Source: Paraburkholderia sp. BL25I1N1
GTDB lineage: Bacteria > Pseudomonadota > Gammaproteobacteria > Burkholderiales > Burkholderiaceae
DNA: 64,000 nucleotides
NCBI RefSeq assembly: GCF_003002025.1
Contig: NZ_PVZB01000003.1
Span: 310,001-374,000, forward strand
Reading direction: 5' to 3'
The translations under genes were made by a program, and so were the position numbers. Below the pieces are notes generated by a model, which saw only the letters and a list, made by a program, of their open reading frames with translations, was not told the DNA's origin and searched no databases. Below are positions 9,306-18,780 of the stretch, in pieces (the first letter of the stretch is position 1; each line of letters starts with the position of its first letter).

Positions 9306-10649
9306 TTAAAACAGAAACAAGCGCAACGCGAGACCCACAAGGCCGCACGTCAAAATGACTGATATCACACCGACCTTGAATCGAAACAAGGCGACGCCCG
9401 CGCTCAAGCCGATCACCAGCGACGGCCAGTCGAAGCCGCCATGCAGCCCATGCGGCCATAGCACGTGAAGGGCAAAGAACACGGCGAGGTTCACGATCAC
9501 ACCAACTACAGCTGCGGTTATGCCGGTTAGCGGCGCTGTGAATTTTAGATTGCCGTGAGTCGTCTCGATGAATGGGCCGCCGAGCAGAATGAACAAGAAG
9601 GATGGAAGGAAAGTAAAGAACGTCACGACGACAGAGGCGACGATTGCTGACGCGAGTGCGGCGTCTGGTCCGAACACGACCTTGGTCCAACCGCCGACGA
9701 ATCCCACAAAGGAGACGACCATGATGAGCGGTCCCGGCGTCGTCTCGCCCAGGGCGAGGCCATCTATCATCTGAAGACTGGTCAGCCAGTGATAGTTGTC
9801 GACCGCGCCCTGGTAGACGTAAGGAAGAACGGCATATGCGCCGCCGAACGTCAGCAACGCAGCTTTAGTGAAAAACCACGCCATTTGCGTGAACGTTCCG
9901 GTCCAGCCATACAAGGCGGTTAGCGTGCCGATGACGACGAGCCAGATAAGAACGAAGACGGCAAACACGACAACAAACCGCTTCCACGTGAAGAGCGCGT
10001 GTCTGGGCGTGGGTGTGTCGTCGTCGAGGATTGCGCGGCCAAAGGCGGTGTCACCGGCTTTGTGGCCTCCGCCAACAGCGAACCTGGTCGGGGCATATTT
10101 ACCGCCAAAGTAACCGATGATGCCCGCGACCAGGACGATCACGGGAAAGGGCAAATTCAATACGAAAATGGCGAGGAACGCGGCCGCTGCAATTGCCCAT
10201 AACCAGGCGTTCTTCAAGGCGCGAGAGCCAATGCGGTAAGCCGCGAACACGACAATGGCGGTAACAGCCGGCTTGATGCCGTATAACACACCAGCCACGG
10301 CAGGCACGCTGCCGAATGCCGTGTAGATCCATGAAAGCGCTATCAGGATAAAGAGGGACGGCAATACGAAGAGACCCCCGGCAATGACGCCGCCCCATGT
10401 CCGGTGCATCAACCAACCGATGTACGTGGCGAGTTGCTGTGCCTCCGGGCCAGGTAAAATCATGCAGTAGTTCAAAGCATGCAAAAACCGCTTTTCGGAA
10501 ATCCAGCGTTTCCGCTCGACTAGGTCCTGATGCATGATGGCAATCTGCCCAGCAGGTCCGCCAAAACTGATGAAACCAAGGCGAAGCCAATACCAGAACG
10601 CCTGCCGGAAGCTGACTGACTCGGGCGGCGCCTCTCGAGTAGTAGCCAT
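9306..10649 (-). CDS. chrA: chromate transporter ChrA
   Basis: A CHR-family inner-membrane exporter of chromate, 447 residues, the long two-half form with about 10-12 hydrophobic segments. The N-terminal half carries FGGPAGQIAIMH and ILPGPEAQQLATYIGW. The second half repeats a related pattern (LTFGGAYAVLPYVYQG and GETTPGPLIMVVSFVGF), the signature of the family. I prefer the ATG at 10649, which has GAGGA 4 nt upstream. An ATG at 10682 without such a site would add 11 residues. It lies downstream of chrB in the same direction, so the two form a chromate-resistance operon. Confidence 0.93.
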   Translation of the reverse strand: MATTREAPPESVSFRQAFWYWLRLGFISFGGPAGQIAIMHQDLVERKRWISEKRFLHALNYCMILPGPEAQQLATYIGWLMHRTWGGVIAGGLFVLPSLFILIALSWIYTAFGSVPAVAGVLYGIKPAVTAIVVFAAYRIGSRALKNAWLWAIAAAAFLAIFVLNLPFPVIVLVAGIIGYFGGKYAPTRFAVGGGHKAGDTAFGRAILDDDTPTPRHALFTWKRFVVVFAVFVLIWLVVIGTLTALYGWTGTFTQMAWFFTKAALLTFGGAYAVLPYVYQGAVDNYHWLTSLQMIDGLALGETTPGPLIMVVSFVGFVGGWTKVVFGPDAALASAIVASVVVTFFTFLPSFLFILLGGPFIETTHGNLKFTAPLTGITAAVVGVIVNLAVFFALHVLWPHGLHGGFDWPSLVIGLSAGVALFRFKVGVISVILTCGLVGLALRLFLF

Positions 10650-10763
10650 GTCATCCTCATGCTCTAACTGACTGTGTTTCATTTTTGGCTTCGCCTCGAC
10701 TTGTTGACTGCGGCGTGCGACTGGATTGAATAGAGCAATGGCGTTGTCGGGACGACCGCTACG

Positions 10764-11726
10764 TTATCTGGCCGTACTCTTTTCAGATGCGGCGAAATGT
10801 GCGAGCAAAGAGTCCAGCACATGACCCATTTCGCTAACGAGGTCGTCATCACCCAGGCCGCGTTCTCGTGCACCTGTCATGACTGCCTCGAAGCCGGCGG
10901 CCTCCGGTACGACGAGGCCACCGATATCGAGCGCATGAACCATGTTCGCGAGTCCCGTCATCCCAGGCTCGCTGTCGACGCCAAAACTGGCAGCGAGCAC
11001 TTCAAAGGTCACGCGGCCATCGATGTGCGAGAAGCTCGCGCCATCGAAGTCGAACCCCACAGCGTCCTCAGGACACTCGCCCGGGGAAGCAAGCCACAGG
11101 AACCGCGCGTTGCTATCAACAAAACGTTTGATGAGCCACGCGCTGGCCACCCGATCAACCCAAAGATGTTGACGGGTAGCCCAAACGCGCCCCTGAAACT
11201 TGTCATGATCCAAGGGGCGAATGGCCCCTTCGCCCTGGTGTGGCTCACCTGGAGACAACACGGCTTCCGCAGCTTCGAGAAAGTCGTGGCAGGCGGACTG
11301 CGCTCGAACCAATGAGTCGTTCGGGAAGAAGTCAACTGCGGCAATCGCTTCAAATTCCTTACGTATCTTGCGCACGAGCCTGGAAGCCTCGGCGAGGCTG
11401 ATGCTGGCAAGCGTTTTCCGGGCATCCTCCACGGACCGCTGAAAATTCGCGTAGTCGTCTGCGCGGTCGAATAGGGTCCGAAATTGCTGTTCCTGGGACG
11501 CATCGCGGCTTGTAAACCACATCAAATAGGCGGCCCCGCCCGCCTGTCGGATGCCGTCACACATTTCAGCCATCCCCGCCTCGCCCGACACAGGGAGCAG
11601 ATACGCGCCATCGCGCAGCACCGCACAGCCTTTTGCCTTCAGCGCGCGCCAGTACCGCATGCGCGCCGTCGCACTGTCCGTCGGCAGCGACAGCACGAGC
11701 AGCAGCCAGTCGGTGAATTCATTCAT
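10764..11726 (-). CDS. chrB: chromate resistance protein ChrB
   Basis: A 320-residue ChrB, the chromate-sensing regulator that in studied systems controls chrA. Seen: N-terminal DWLLLVLSLPTDSATARMRYWRALK, the middle helical region, and the C-terminal ChrB domain with TRQHLWVDRVASAWLIKRFVD, SPGECPEDAVGFDFDGA and the SHIDGRVTFE segment. The start ATG at 11726 lies only about 8 nt from a good -10 box, so its mRNA may be leaderless. An in-frame ATG at 11762 lies in the promoter and is rejected. Confidence 0.93.
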   Translation of the reverse strand: MNEFTDWLLLVLSLPTDSATARMRYWRALKAKGCAVLRDGAYLLPVSGEAGMAEMCDGIRQAGGAAYLMWFTSRDASQEQQFRTLFDRADDYANFQRSVEDARKTLASISLAEASRLVRKIRKEFEAIAAVDFFPNDSLVRAQSACHDFLEAAEAVLSPGEPHQGEGAIRPLDHDKFQGRVWATRQHLWVDRVASAWLIKRFVDSNARFLWLASPGECPEDAVGFDFDGASFSHIDGRVTFEVLAASFGVDSEPGMTGLANMVHALDIGGLVVPEAAGFEAVMTGARERGLGDDDLVSEMGHVLDSLLAHFAASEKSTAR

Positions 11727-11743
11727 GTAACGTAATCTACATG
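11724..11743. promoter_or_regulatory. candidate ChrB operator (inverted repeat)
   Basis: A perfect 6-bp inverted repeat, CATGTA, 8-bp spacer, TACATG, spans 11724-11743. It covers the chrB start codon and contains the whole -10 box of the chrB promoter. Binding here would block transcription, so autoregulation by ChrB (a known regulator of chr operons) is the natural inference. The binding itself is not shown by the sequence. Confidence 0.5.
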
Positions 11744-11762
11744 TTTGTTGATTTCGATACAA
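11734..11762 (-). promoter_or_regulatory. chrBA promoter
   Basis: On the minus strand TTGTAT (11762-11757) and TAGATT (11739-11734) are separated by exactly 17 bp in AT-rich DNA, a good sigma-70 match. The predicted start point is at or next to the A of the chrB ATG (11726), leaving little or no 5' untranslated region. Confidence 0.6.
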
Positions 11763-12108
11763 ATATATTTTTATTCTGTTTTAATAGGATCTGGCGCTCG
11801 GTCGTGGCGCCTTCGGAATCGGCCGACAGCTTGTCTTTCGAGCCGAGTCCGAGTGACGGCCAAACGTGCGCGGGAGCATTTCTCCAGTTACGCTACTGGC
11901 CATTTTTGCCGTCAGGGGGTGCGGTAAAATTGTCCTGCAGGTGTGCCGTAGCCTCTACTTTTTACTGCCTTTGCCGTAAACCCGGTCATCGGCTACCCAC
12001 GACACTCGGGCAATCCTTTGCCGCTGGACCCGCTGCACCAAGTCGATATTCTCGCCACGACTGCGCGACGACGACGTATGGACCGAGTGTTCTCACGACA
12101 ACATTAAC
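11763..12108. other. intergenic region between divergent chrB and the diguanylate cyclase
   Basis: About 346 bp. The first 30 bp are strikingly AT rich (UP-element-like, next to the chrB promoter). The rest is ordinary GC-rich DNA. Open frames here have no family features. No clear promoter for the cyclase gene was recognised. Confidence 0.5.
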
Positions 12109-13632
12109 GTGTCTGTTTCTATCACCACCGGAAAACTGGCTGTTCTCGCGGGCCGACATCCCTTGATCGTCGGTGCTCTAGCCAGCCTGATGGCCGTGGC
12201 CGTAATGGCAATCAGCGTGCTCACGCTTCTGGCCGCACGTGACACGACTGTCGAACATGCTCATGAAATGTCCAGAAACGTCACCGCCGTTCTGGTCAGC
12301 AACATCGCCCGGACCATTGAAACGTCTGACACGTCCCTTCGCACTCTGGTAGCGTCGCTGAACAATCCCGCCATCCAGGCTATGGATCCGGACCTGCGTC
12401 ACGAATTGCTGTTTGATCGAACCGCTGCTGAGTACGTCACCGGCATGGGGATTACAGATGATCGGGGTCATCTGACCGACGGCTGCTGCTCGCGCGCCCA
12501 CAATTGGGATTTCAGCGACCGTGACTATTTCATTGCACATCGCAATTCGGCGAATATTGGCCTTTATGTGTCATCCGTCTACCGGCCGCGGTCGCGGCCA
12601 GGGGCGCAGTCAATTGCGATGACGCGAAGAATGAACCGGCCAGACGGGTCGTTCGCTGGAGTGGCGATTGTTGCCATTGACGTCGAATACTTTAATCAAC
12701 TGCTCGCAAAACTGGACGTTGGGCCAAACGGTGTCACTGCGATCGTCCGCACGGACGGTACGCTGGTGGCCAGAAATCCCGCAATGAGCAATGCCAGGCT
12801 GGTCAACGTGGGTAAGTCACCGACGTTTCCGCGTATGGTGAACCATGATTCCGGGTTCTATGCTGCCCCCTCGATCTCGGACGGGGTCGTGCGCCTATAT
12901 ACATTTCAGCGGGTTCCCGGAACGCCGCTTATCGCCGTTGTCGCGCCGGCGGAAACTGACGTACTGGCATCCTGGAAACGACTGACATGGATAGTCGGAA
13001 TCTCCGCGTCGTCTGTTAGCCTTGCGTTCTGCGCGGTGGTCTGGCTCCTTGCTTTTGCATTGCGGGACCACGCAAAGGCTCAGGTACTGCTCAAGGAGCT
13101 AACGCGAACCGACTCGCTTACGGGGCTCAAGAACCGCCGTGCTCTCGACCATGCCCTCGAAAACGAGTGGGCAACACTGCAGCGCAGCGATGGTTCTTTG
13201 TCGCTGCTGTTCGTCGATGCGGATAACTTCAAACAATACAACGACAGGCACGGTCACGCTCAAGGTGATATTGCATTGAAACACCTCGCGGAATGTATCA
13301 ATCGACACGTGCGTCGTCGTGGCGATCTCGCTGCGCGATATGGCGGGGAAGAGTTTGTTGTCGTGCTGCCTCATACGGACAAAGCGGGAGCACTTAAGAT
13401 CGCTGAAGCTATCCGTCAGGAAGTTGACTGTGGCCCTCCGGCAATACCGTTCGAAGCAATTCCACATTTCACGGTGAGTATTGGATGCGCGACTGGTCGA
13501 CGCTCACTTCCATCGTCACTAGATGAATTGACGAATTCAGCTGATCTGGCGCTGTACGCGGCCAAAAGGAGTGGAAGGAATGCCGTCGTCGCCGCGGGCG
13601 ATATTGTTCCACAGGACCAACCGCAGAGTTGA
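12109..13632 (+). CDS. membrane diguanylate cyclase with periplasmic dCache-like sensor
   Basis: A 507-residue GGDEF protein that makes cyclic di-GMP. Order: short N-terminus, transmembrane helix about residues 20-42, periplasmic two-lobed Cache-like domain (about 45-285), second helix about 290-315, and GGDEF domain about 330-495. The active site is GGEEF at residues 412-416, with an RxxD product-inhibition site (R403-D406) exactly five residues before it, so the enzyme is predicted active and feedback inhibited. The start is GTG at 12109 without a strong ribosome site. It stands alone between chr and ior. The ligand is unknown. Confidence 0.9.
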   Translation: MSVSITTGKLAVLAGRHPLIVGALASLMAVAVMAISVLTLLAARDTTVEHAHEMSRNVTAVLVSNIARTIETSDTSLRTLVASLNNPAIQAMDPDLRHELLFDRTAAEYVTGMGITDDRGHLTDGCCSRAHNWDFSDRDYFIAHRNSANIGLYVSSVYRPRSRPGAQSIAMTRRMNRPDGSFAGVAIVAIDVEYFNQLLAKLDVGPNGVTAIVRTDGTLVARNPAMSNARLVNVGKSPTFPRMVNHDSGFYAAPSISDGVVRLYTFQRVPGTPLIAVVAPAETDVLASWKRLTWIVGISASSVSLAFCAVVWLLAFALRDHAKAQVLLKELTRTDSLTGLKNRRALDHALENEWATLQRSDGSLSLLFVDADNFKQYNDRHGHAQGDIALKHLAECINRHVRRRGDLAARYGGEEFVVVLPHTDKAGALKIAEAIRQEVDCGPPAIPFEAIPHFTVSIGCATGRRSLPSSLDELTNSADLALYAAKRSGRNAVVAAGDIVPQDQPQS

Positions 13633-13816
13633 TGGCACTCCTCGACTGCGGCTGTCCGCGTCGCGTCGCGAATGACAGCGAAGCGCCGATCCGCAGCCGC
13701 ACGGCGGATGAACGGCGAGCGTCGGTTTAGCCCGACACGCGGACAGCAAGGTATCGATCCCATGACGCAAGCTAGCATCCCTTGGGATATCGCAATGTGA
13801 CCGACCGGCCTCGTTT

Positions 13817-16075
13817 TCAAGCCTTCGCTTTCCCGGCCATCTTCACCAGATCAAAAGGCGTCTCCCTAGCCCTCCTCCCGGTCAGCCTGAAAACCGCATT
13901 CCCCACCGCCGGCGCCACCGAAGGACTCGACAACTCCCCCACGCCACCGGGTTTAGACGTATCTCCTTGCACGATGAAAACATCGACCTCCGGCATATCA
14001 CTCATCCGCATCACCCGGTACGTATCGAAGTTCCTCTGCTGCACCTGCCCGTGCCGAATATCGACCCGATCCGCGGTCGCATGCCCTAGTCCCCACATCA
14101 AGCCGCCATAGAGCTGCTCCTCGACCCCACCAGGCGAAACCGCCAACCCGCAATCCGCCACGCAAGTCAGCTTCTCAACCACGACGCCATCACCCTTCCG
14201 CGCCACCCGCGCTACCACCGCCACATAACTGCCATACGCCTGATTGGTCGCCACGCCCAAAGCAGTCCCAGCAGAGAGCGCCTGCCCCCACCCGGCCCGC
14301 TTGGCCGCCTCCCGCAAAACAGCCTGATGCCTCGGATCCTTCATATGCGCGAGCCGAAACTCAACGGGATCCCGATGCCCCGCATGCGCGGCCTCATCCA
14401 TAAACGACTCAACCGCAAACACATTCGGGATATAACTCACCGCCCGATACCAGCCGGTCGGCACACCCGTTTCATGGCGCACCCAACCAATATCCACATG
14501 CGGCGCCCCATAAGTAAACTCATACTTGCTGATCGCTTCAGTGGTGCTGTAATCCATTCGATCCGGCCGATCGAAATACCCGGGCTCCCATTGTTCCGGC
14601 GAAGCAGGCATCACCGCGCGCAATTGCAACGTCGCCAGATTCCCGCGCGAATCGAGCACAGCCTTCGCCCGATGAAAACTCGCCGAGTGGTAGTAAAGCG
14701 CCCGCATTTCATCTTCACGGCTATTCATCAACTTGACCGGCTTCCCGACTTTCAACGCGAGCCACGTCACTTCAAAAAGCCAGTACTTCGACTCACGCGA
14801 CCCAAAGCTGCCGCCTGAAACAAGCTCATGCAGCACGACACGATTCGCAGGAATATGGCCGATCATCTCAGCCGCTTCCTGCACCGTCGACGGCACTTGC
14901 AGTCCACCCCAATACTCAATTGAACCGTCGTTCTTAGCCCACGCAGTCACGTTAATCGGCTCAAGCGGACACTGCGCCTTATAAGGCATCGAATAAGCAG
15001 CCTCGATCACCCGCGCCCCGAGCGGAAACGCGGTCTTCGAATCTCCACTCTGAATAGTCGGCACCACCCGCGCCGCGGGATCATCGAGCCACGCCGCCTG
15101 ACGCGCAGCAAGCGTGCTGCTATCGAAAGTCTCCAGCGGACTGTCTTCCCACTCCACATGCAACGCCGCCTGCCCCTTATGCGCGGACCAGTAGTCATCG
15201 GCTAACACAGCAACACCCGCCTGATTGCCGCCGAGAATGTCGGGCCGGCCAGGAATCTGCAACACCTGCCGCACGCCCGGCACGGCCAACGCAGCCTTAG
15301 CGTCCACGCTACGCACACGCGCATCGATCGCCGGCGCACGCGTGACGACCGCGACCAGCATGCCCGGCAACGACACGTCGATGCTGTATGGAAACGCGCC
15401 CCTCGCCTTCTCCGCAGCGCCGCGCTTAGTCCGCAATTTGCCGATGTATTTGAACTGCGACGGATCTTTCAAAACAACGTCTTTCGGCGCGGGCATCTGC
15501 GCCGCGACCTGCGCAAGCGACCCATAGTTGGCACGCTTGCCGTTGGCCTTATCGACCACGAAGCCGTTTTCCGTCGAACACGTCGACGGCGCCACATTCC
15601 ATTGTTTCGCTGCAGCAGCAATCAGCATGGCGCGGGCCGTCGCACCCGCACGTCGCAAGCGTTCGTATTCCAACGACACGCTCGTACTCCCGCCCGTCGA
15701 AAACACTTTCCACAACGGATGAATGTAGTCGCCGTAAAACGGATTCTCCGGCGTGATCACACCGACGCGAAACAGATCGACGTCCAGTTCTTCCGCGACC
15801 ATCGCAGCGAGCGCGGTACGCGTCCCCGTGCCGGAATCGTGTTTATGGACGACGAGTTTGATCGTATCGTCCGGTAGCACGCGCACCCACGCATTCGGTT
15901 CGAATTCACCGGCCTGCGGTTTGGGATCGCCGCTTCTGTCGTCGCCCTTGGCAAACGCTTCGGGCAACTGGAAGCCGATTGCGAGCCCGGAAGCCACCAA
16001 CGCCGAACTCTGTTTAATAAACCGCCGACGCGCAGCGCCATGACCACCGGTCAACACCTCTTTGTCGTTGCGCAT
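13817..16075 (-). CDS. iorB: isoquinoline 1-oxidoreductase-type molybdopterin-binding subunit
   Basis: A 752-residue large subunit of a molybdenum hydroxylase (xanthine oxidase family, IorB type). The N-terminus has a twin-arginine signal (RRRFIKQSSALVASGLAIGF), so the folded enzyme is exported through Tat. The cofactor-binding region includes SGGSFGSRESKYW, and the C-terminal GGVGELSSPSVAPAVGNA holds the conserved catalytic Glu. The gene starts directly after the small-subunit stop (TGA then ATG). Family members hydroxylate N-heterocycles or oxidise aldehydes. No cytochrome subunit is adjacent, so the electron acceptor is unclear. Confidence 0.9.
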   Translation of the reverse strand: MRNDKEVLTGGHGAARRRFIKQSSALVASGLAIGFQLPEAFAKGDDRSGDPKPQAGEFEPNAWVRVLPDDTIKLVVHKHDSGTGTRTALAAMVAEELDVDLFRVGVITPENPFYGDYIHPLWKVFSTGGSTSVSLEYERLRRAGATARAMLIAAAAKQWNVAPSTCSTENGFVVDKANGKRANYGSLAQVAAQMPAPKDVVLKDPSQFKYIGKLRTKRGAAEKARGAFPYSIDVSLPGMLVAVVTRAPAIDARVRSVDAKAALAVPGVRQVLQIPGRPDILGGNQAGVAVLADDYWSAHKGQAALHVEWEDSPLETFDSSTLAARQAAWLDDPAARVVPTIQSGDSKTAFPLGARVIEAAYSMPYKAQCPLEPINVTAWAKNDGSIEYWGGLQVPSTVQEAAEMIGHIPANRVVLHELVSGGSFGSRESKYWLFEVTWLALKVGKPVKLMNSREDEMRALYYHSASFHRAKAVLDSRGNLATLQLRAVMPASPEQWEPGYFDRPDRMDYSTTEAISKYEFTYGAPHVDIGWVRHETGVPTGWYRAVSYIPNVFAVESFMDEAAHAGHRDPVEFRLAHMKDPRHQAVLREAAKRAGWGQALSAGTALGVATNQAYGSYVAVVARVARKGDGVVVEKLTCVADCGLAVSPGGVEEQLYGGLMWGLGHATADRVDIRHGQVQQRNFDTYRVMRMSDMPEVDVFIVQGDTSKPGGVGELSSPSVAPAVGNAVFRLTGRRARETPFDLVKMAGKAKA

Positions 16076-16603
16076 TCAGGCCTCCTCGTTCGTGACATAG
16101 GACGAGCAGGTCGCTGCGCACTCAGGCATATCCACCGTCGCCAACACGGGATCTCCGGACGCCGCGCGCTTGATCGCCATGCGAATACGTGCGTAGGTTC
16201 CGCATCGACAGATGTTGCCCGACATCGCCGCCGTGATGGTTTCGTCGTTGACGATCGGCTTGTCCTTGAGAAACGCGGCCGCCTGCATCAATTGGCCGGA
16301 CTGGCAGTAGCCGCATTGCGGCACATCCTCCGCGATCCACGCGAGTTGCAGCGGGTGCCGGCCGTCCTTCGACAACCCTTCTATCGTCGTAATGCGTTTG
16401 CCCGCCACGGCAACAGCGGGCAGCAAACAGGAGCGCACTGCCTCGCCTTCCAGATGCACCGTACACGCGCCGCAAAAGCCGCCGCCGCAGCCGAATTTCG
16501 TGCCGGTCAATTTGAGCCGGTCGCGCAACACCCACAACAGGGGCATGTCTTCCGGTACATTGTCGAGCGAGTGCCGCGTGTCGTTGACCACGATCTCGAT
16601 CAT
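16076..16603 (-). CDS. iorA: isoquinoline 1-oxidoreductase-type [2Fe-2S] subunit
   Basis: A 175-residue two-cluster iron-sulfur subunit. The plant-type cluster motif [16 protein letters not shown] lies around residues 40-55. The second cluster is formed by CGYCQSGQ and CRCGTY (about residues 100-140). It passes electrons from the molybdenum site of the adjacent large subunit. It has no signal of its own and would be co-exported with the Tat-targeted partner. Start ATG 16603 follows AGGAGAC at 16615-16609. A longer frame to 16645 lacks a ribosome site. A LysR gene is divergent 155 bp away and is a candidate regulator. Confidence 0.92.
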   Translation of the reverse strand: MIEIVVNDTRHSLDNVPEDMPLLWVLRDRLKLTGTKFGCGGGFCGACTVHLEGEAVRSCLLPAVAVAGKRITTIEGLSKDGRHPLQLAWIAEDVPQCGYCQSGQLMQAAAFLKDKPIVNDETITAAMSGNICRCGTYARIRMAIKRAASGDPVLATVDMPECAATCSSYVTNEEA

Positions 16604-16758
16604 GCGCTGTCTCCTGAATGTGATTGTGCAGCGCGGCGCATGCATGAGTGGATGCGTCGATGCGGGACAAGGGCCGCGTGCTTGCGGCCATTATTGAAAG
16701 CCGTTAAGCGCAACGCCAGCGACCATTTCTTCCACCGTCTGTCAGTCCGGCTAACACC

Positions 16759-17655
16759 ATGTTGAAGCGCTATCCGTCTATCCAGTCGATGCAAGCCTTT
16801 CTGCAGGCCGCGCGCGTCGGCAGCTTTTCGAGCGCGGCGCGGCAGTTGTCGCTCACGCATAGCGCGATCAGCCAGCAGATCCGCACGCTCGAAGAGTTCG
16901 TCGGCCAGCCGCTTTTCGTACGCGAAAGCGGCCGCGTGGTGCTGACGGATGCGGGCGTGTTGTTCGCGAATCAGTTGACGGATGGCTTCGAGCAAATCGA
17001 CCGCGCGTTGTCGTCGGTAAAAGAGCGGACGGTCAAGCAGTCCATCACGCTCGACGTCGATCCCGAACTCGCGCAGAGCTGGCTGGTGGCGCGTTTGCCC
17101 ACCTTGCTCGGCGCGCTGACCGGCACATCGCTCACGGTGTTGTCCACGCCGCGCCACGATCGCAGCGCGTTCGAGCGCGTGGATATTGCGTTGCGGTACG
17201 GGTATGGAGAATGGGACGGCTTCGAAAACGCACTGATTTGCGGTGACCGTCTGACGGCGGTGGGTTCGCCTTCGCTATTGCAGGCACGCGGGCTTAGTGT
17301 GCCGCTCACGCCTGAGCAGCTATTGGATTTGCCGTTGCTAGGCTATACGAAGCGCTCGTGGATTCCCTGGCTCGCCGCTGCGGGCTTGCCCGAGGTCGAG
17401 CCCGACGCAGTGGCGGTTTTCGACAACGCGGCCGGGTTGATCGCAGCCGCGAGCGCAGGCGTAGGCGCAGGTTTGGCGCGCGGCCTGCTCGCCGCCGACG
17501 CGCAACGCAACGGCGACCTAGTCGAACTCACACGAGTGGAAATTCCAACGCACTACAACCTTTACGCCGTGTGGCCGCGCGAGAAAGCCGAGCGTGTGGC
17601 ACCGTTAATCGACGTGATACGCAACCTGGTCGCTCAAACTAACAGCACGCGTTAG
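16759..17655 (+). CDS. LysR family regulator, GcvA-like
   Basis: A 298-residue LysR-type regulator with the winged helix-turn-helix at residues about 6-65 (SFSSAARQLSLTHSAISQQIRTLEE is partly quoted here as SSAARQLSLTHSAISQQI) and a substrate-binding domain to the end. The sequence style is GcvA-like. It is divergent from iorAB, the usual arrangement for a LysR regulator of that operon. Its 3' end overlaps the convergent LysR gene by 4 bp (17652-17655). The effector is unknown. Confidence 0.92.
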   Translation: MLKRYPSIQSMQAFLQAARVGSFSSAARQLSLTHSAISQQIRTLEEFVGQPLFVRESGRVVLTDAGVLFANQLTDGFEQIDRALSSVKERTVKQSITLDVDPELAQSWLVARLPTLLGALTGTSLTVLSTPRHDRSAFERVDIALRYGYGEWDGFENALICGDRLTAVGSPSLLQARGLSVPLTPEQLLDLPLLGYTKRSWIPWLAAAGLPEVEPDAVAVFDNAAGLIAAASAGVGAGLARGLLAADAQRNGDLVELTRVEIPTHYNLYAVWPREKAERVAPLIDVIRNLVAQTNSTR

Positions 17656-18539
17656 CTCGTACTGGCCGCCACTTCCCGCACGGTATCGAGAAACAGCGAC
17701 AGCACCGGTGAAGGCGTTTCGGCACGATAGCGCGCGTGCAGCGATACTTCGGGACGCGGCGCGGCCACCGGCACGAACGCAACGCCGCCCGTCGACAACT
17801 GCCGCGCGGAAGAAGGCAGCAGTGCCACGCCCAAGCCTTCGCGCACGAGGCACAACAGCGTATGCACCTCGACCACTTCCTGTTCGATGCGAGGTGTGAA
17901 CCCTGCTTCGACGCAGCAGTCCTGAAGAAAGCGCGCCAGTTGCGACTGCCGCAAACCAAACGACACGAAACGCTCGGCCTCCAACTCCCGCAACGCAATC
18001 TCCCCACGCGATGCAAGCGCATGCCCCAACGGCAACGCCACCACCGCCGACTCGCGCATCACCACTTCGCTGCGAATCTCCGGGTCTTCGTGCGAGACGC
18101 GAAAGAAACACACATCGAGCCGCCGCTCTTTCAACGCGAGAATCTGCGCGGCCGGCGTCATCTCGTGCAGCGTCCATCGTACTTGCGGATGTTTCTCCGC
18201 GAATACGCGTAGCGCGTGTGGAATCGGCTCGACCATCGCCGAACTGATGATGCCGATCTCAAGACTCCCCACTTCGCCACGTCCCGCACAACGCGTCAGA
18301 TCGATCGCGCGTTCGAACTGCGCGAAGATCAACGGCACCTGCTCTTTAAGTGTTTTCCCTGCCTCCGTGAGTTCGACACGATGCTGCGAGCGCGAGAACA
18401 ACGCAGTGCCCATCTCTTCTTCGAGGATACGAATCTGCTGACTCAGCGGCGGCTGGGAAATGTGCAGCCGCGCGGCTGCCCGGCCGAAATGCAGTTCGTC
18501 GGCAAGCACCGCGAAGTAACGCAACAGCCGGATGTCCAT
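17652..18539 (-). CDS. LysR family regulator of the amidohydrolase/UbiD operon (inferred)
   Basis: A 295-residue LysR-type regulator: helix-turn-helix about residues 2-60 (LHFGRAAARLHISQPPLSQQ), then a periplasmic-binding-fold effector domain with VRWTLHEMTPAAQILALKERRLD shortened here to LKERRLDVCFFR. It resembles BenM/CatM-like regulators of aromatic catabolism. It is divergent from the operon starting at 18781 with 241 bp between them, so it probably controls that operon. The intergenic DNA is AT rich around 18560-18600, as expected for a promoter region, but I could not assign an operator. Confidence 0.9.
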   Translation of the reverse strand: MDIRLLRYFAVLADELHFGRAAARLHISQPPLSQQIRILEEEMGTALFSRSQHRVELTEAGKTLKEQVPLIFAQFERAIDLTRCAGRGEVGSLEIGIISSAMVEPIPHALRVFAEKHPQVRWTLHEMTPAAQILALKERRLDVCFFRVSHEDPEIRSEVVMRESAVVALPLGHALASRGEIALRELEAERFVSFGLRQSQLARFLQDCCVEAGFTPRIEQEVVEVHTLLCLVREGLGVALLPSSARQLSTGGVAFVPVAAPRPEVSLHARYRAETPSPVLSLFLDTVREVAASTS

Positions 18540-18780
18540 ATCGCAAACGTATCAAGATCGTGGTTAAAAAATATTGTACAGAGCGTTTTTATCTTGTGAG
18601 ACTGCATCGCAAGCAGCAGTGCACATCAGTGTGACACTCGATGCCGGCGAGGGGAAGGCGCTCAAAAACAGCGTCTTGCAAAGGGCCGCATGGGCAAGCC
18701 CAACGGGCTGGGTTCCATCGATGCGCCTGCCCGCGATCCGGCAACTGGATACACCAGTTCCTCTCAAGGAGATCGAGTAC

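Noticed and set aside
11741..12166. Plus-strand open frame starting in the chrB promoter
   Set aside because: It starts inside promoter DNA, overlaps the cyclase start in another frame and has no family features.
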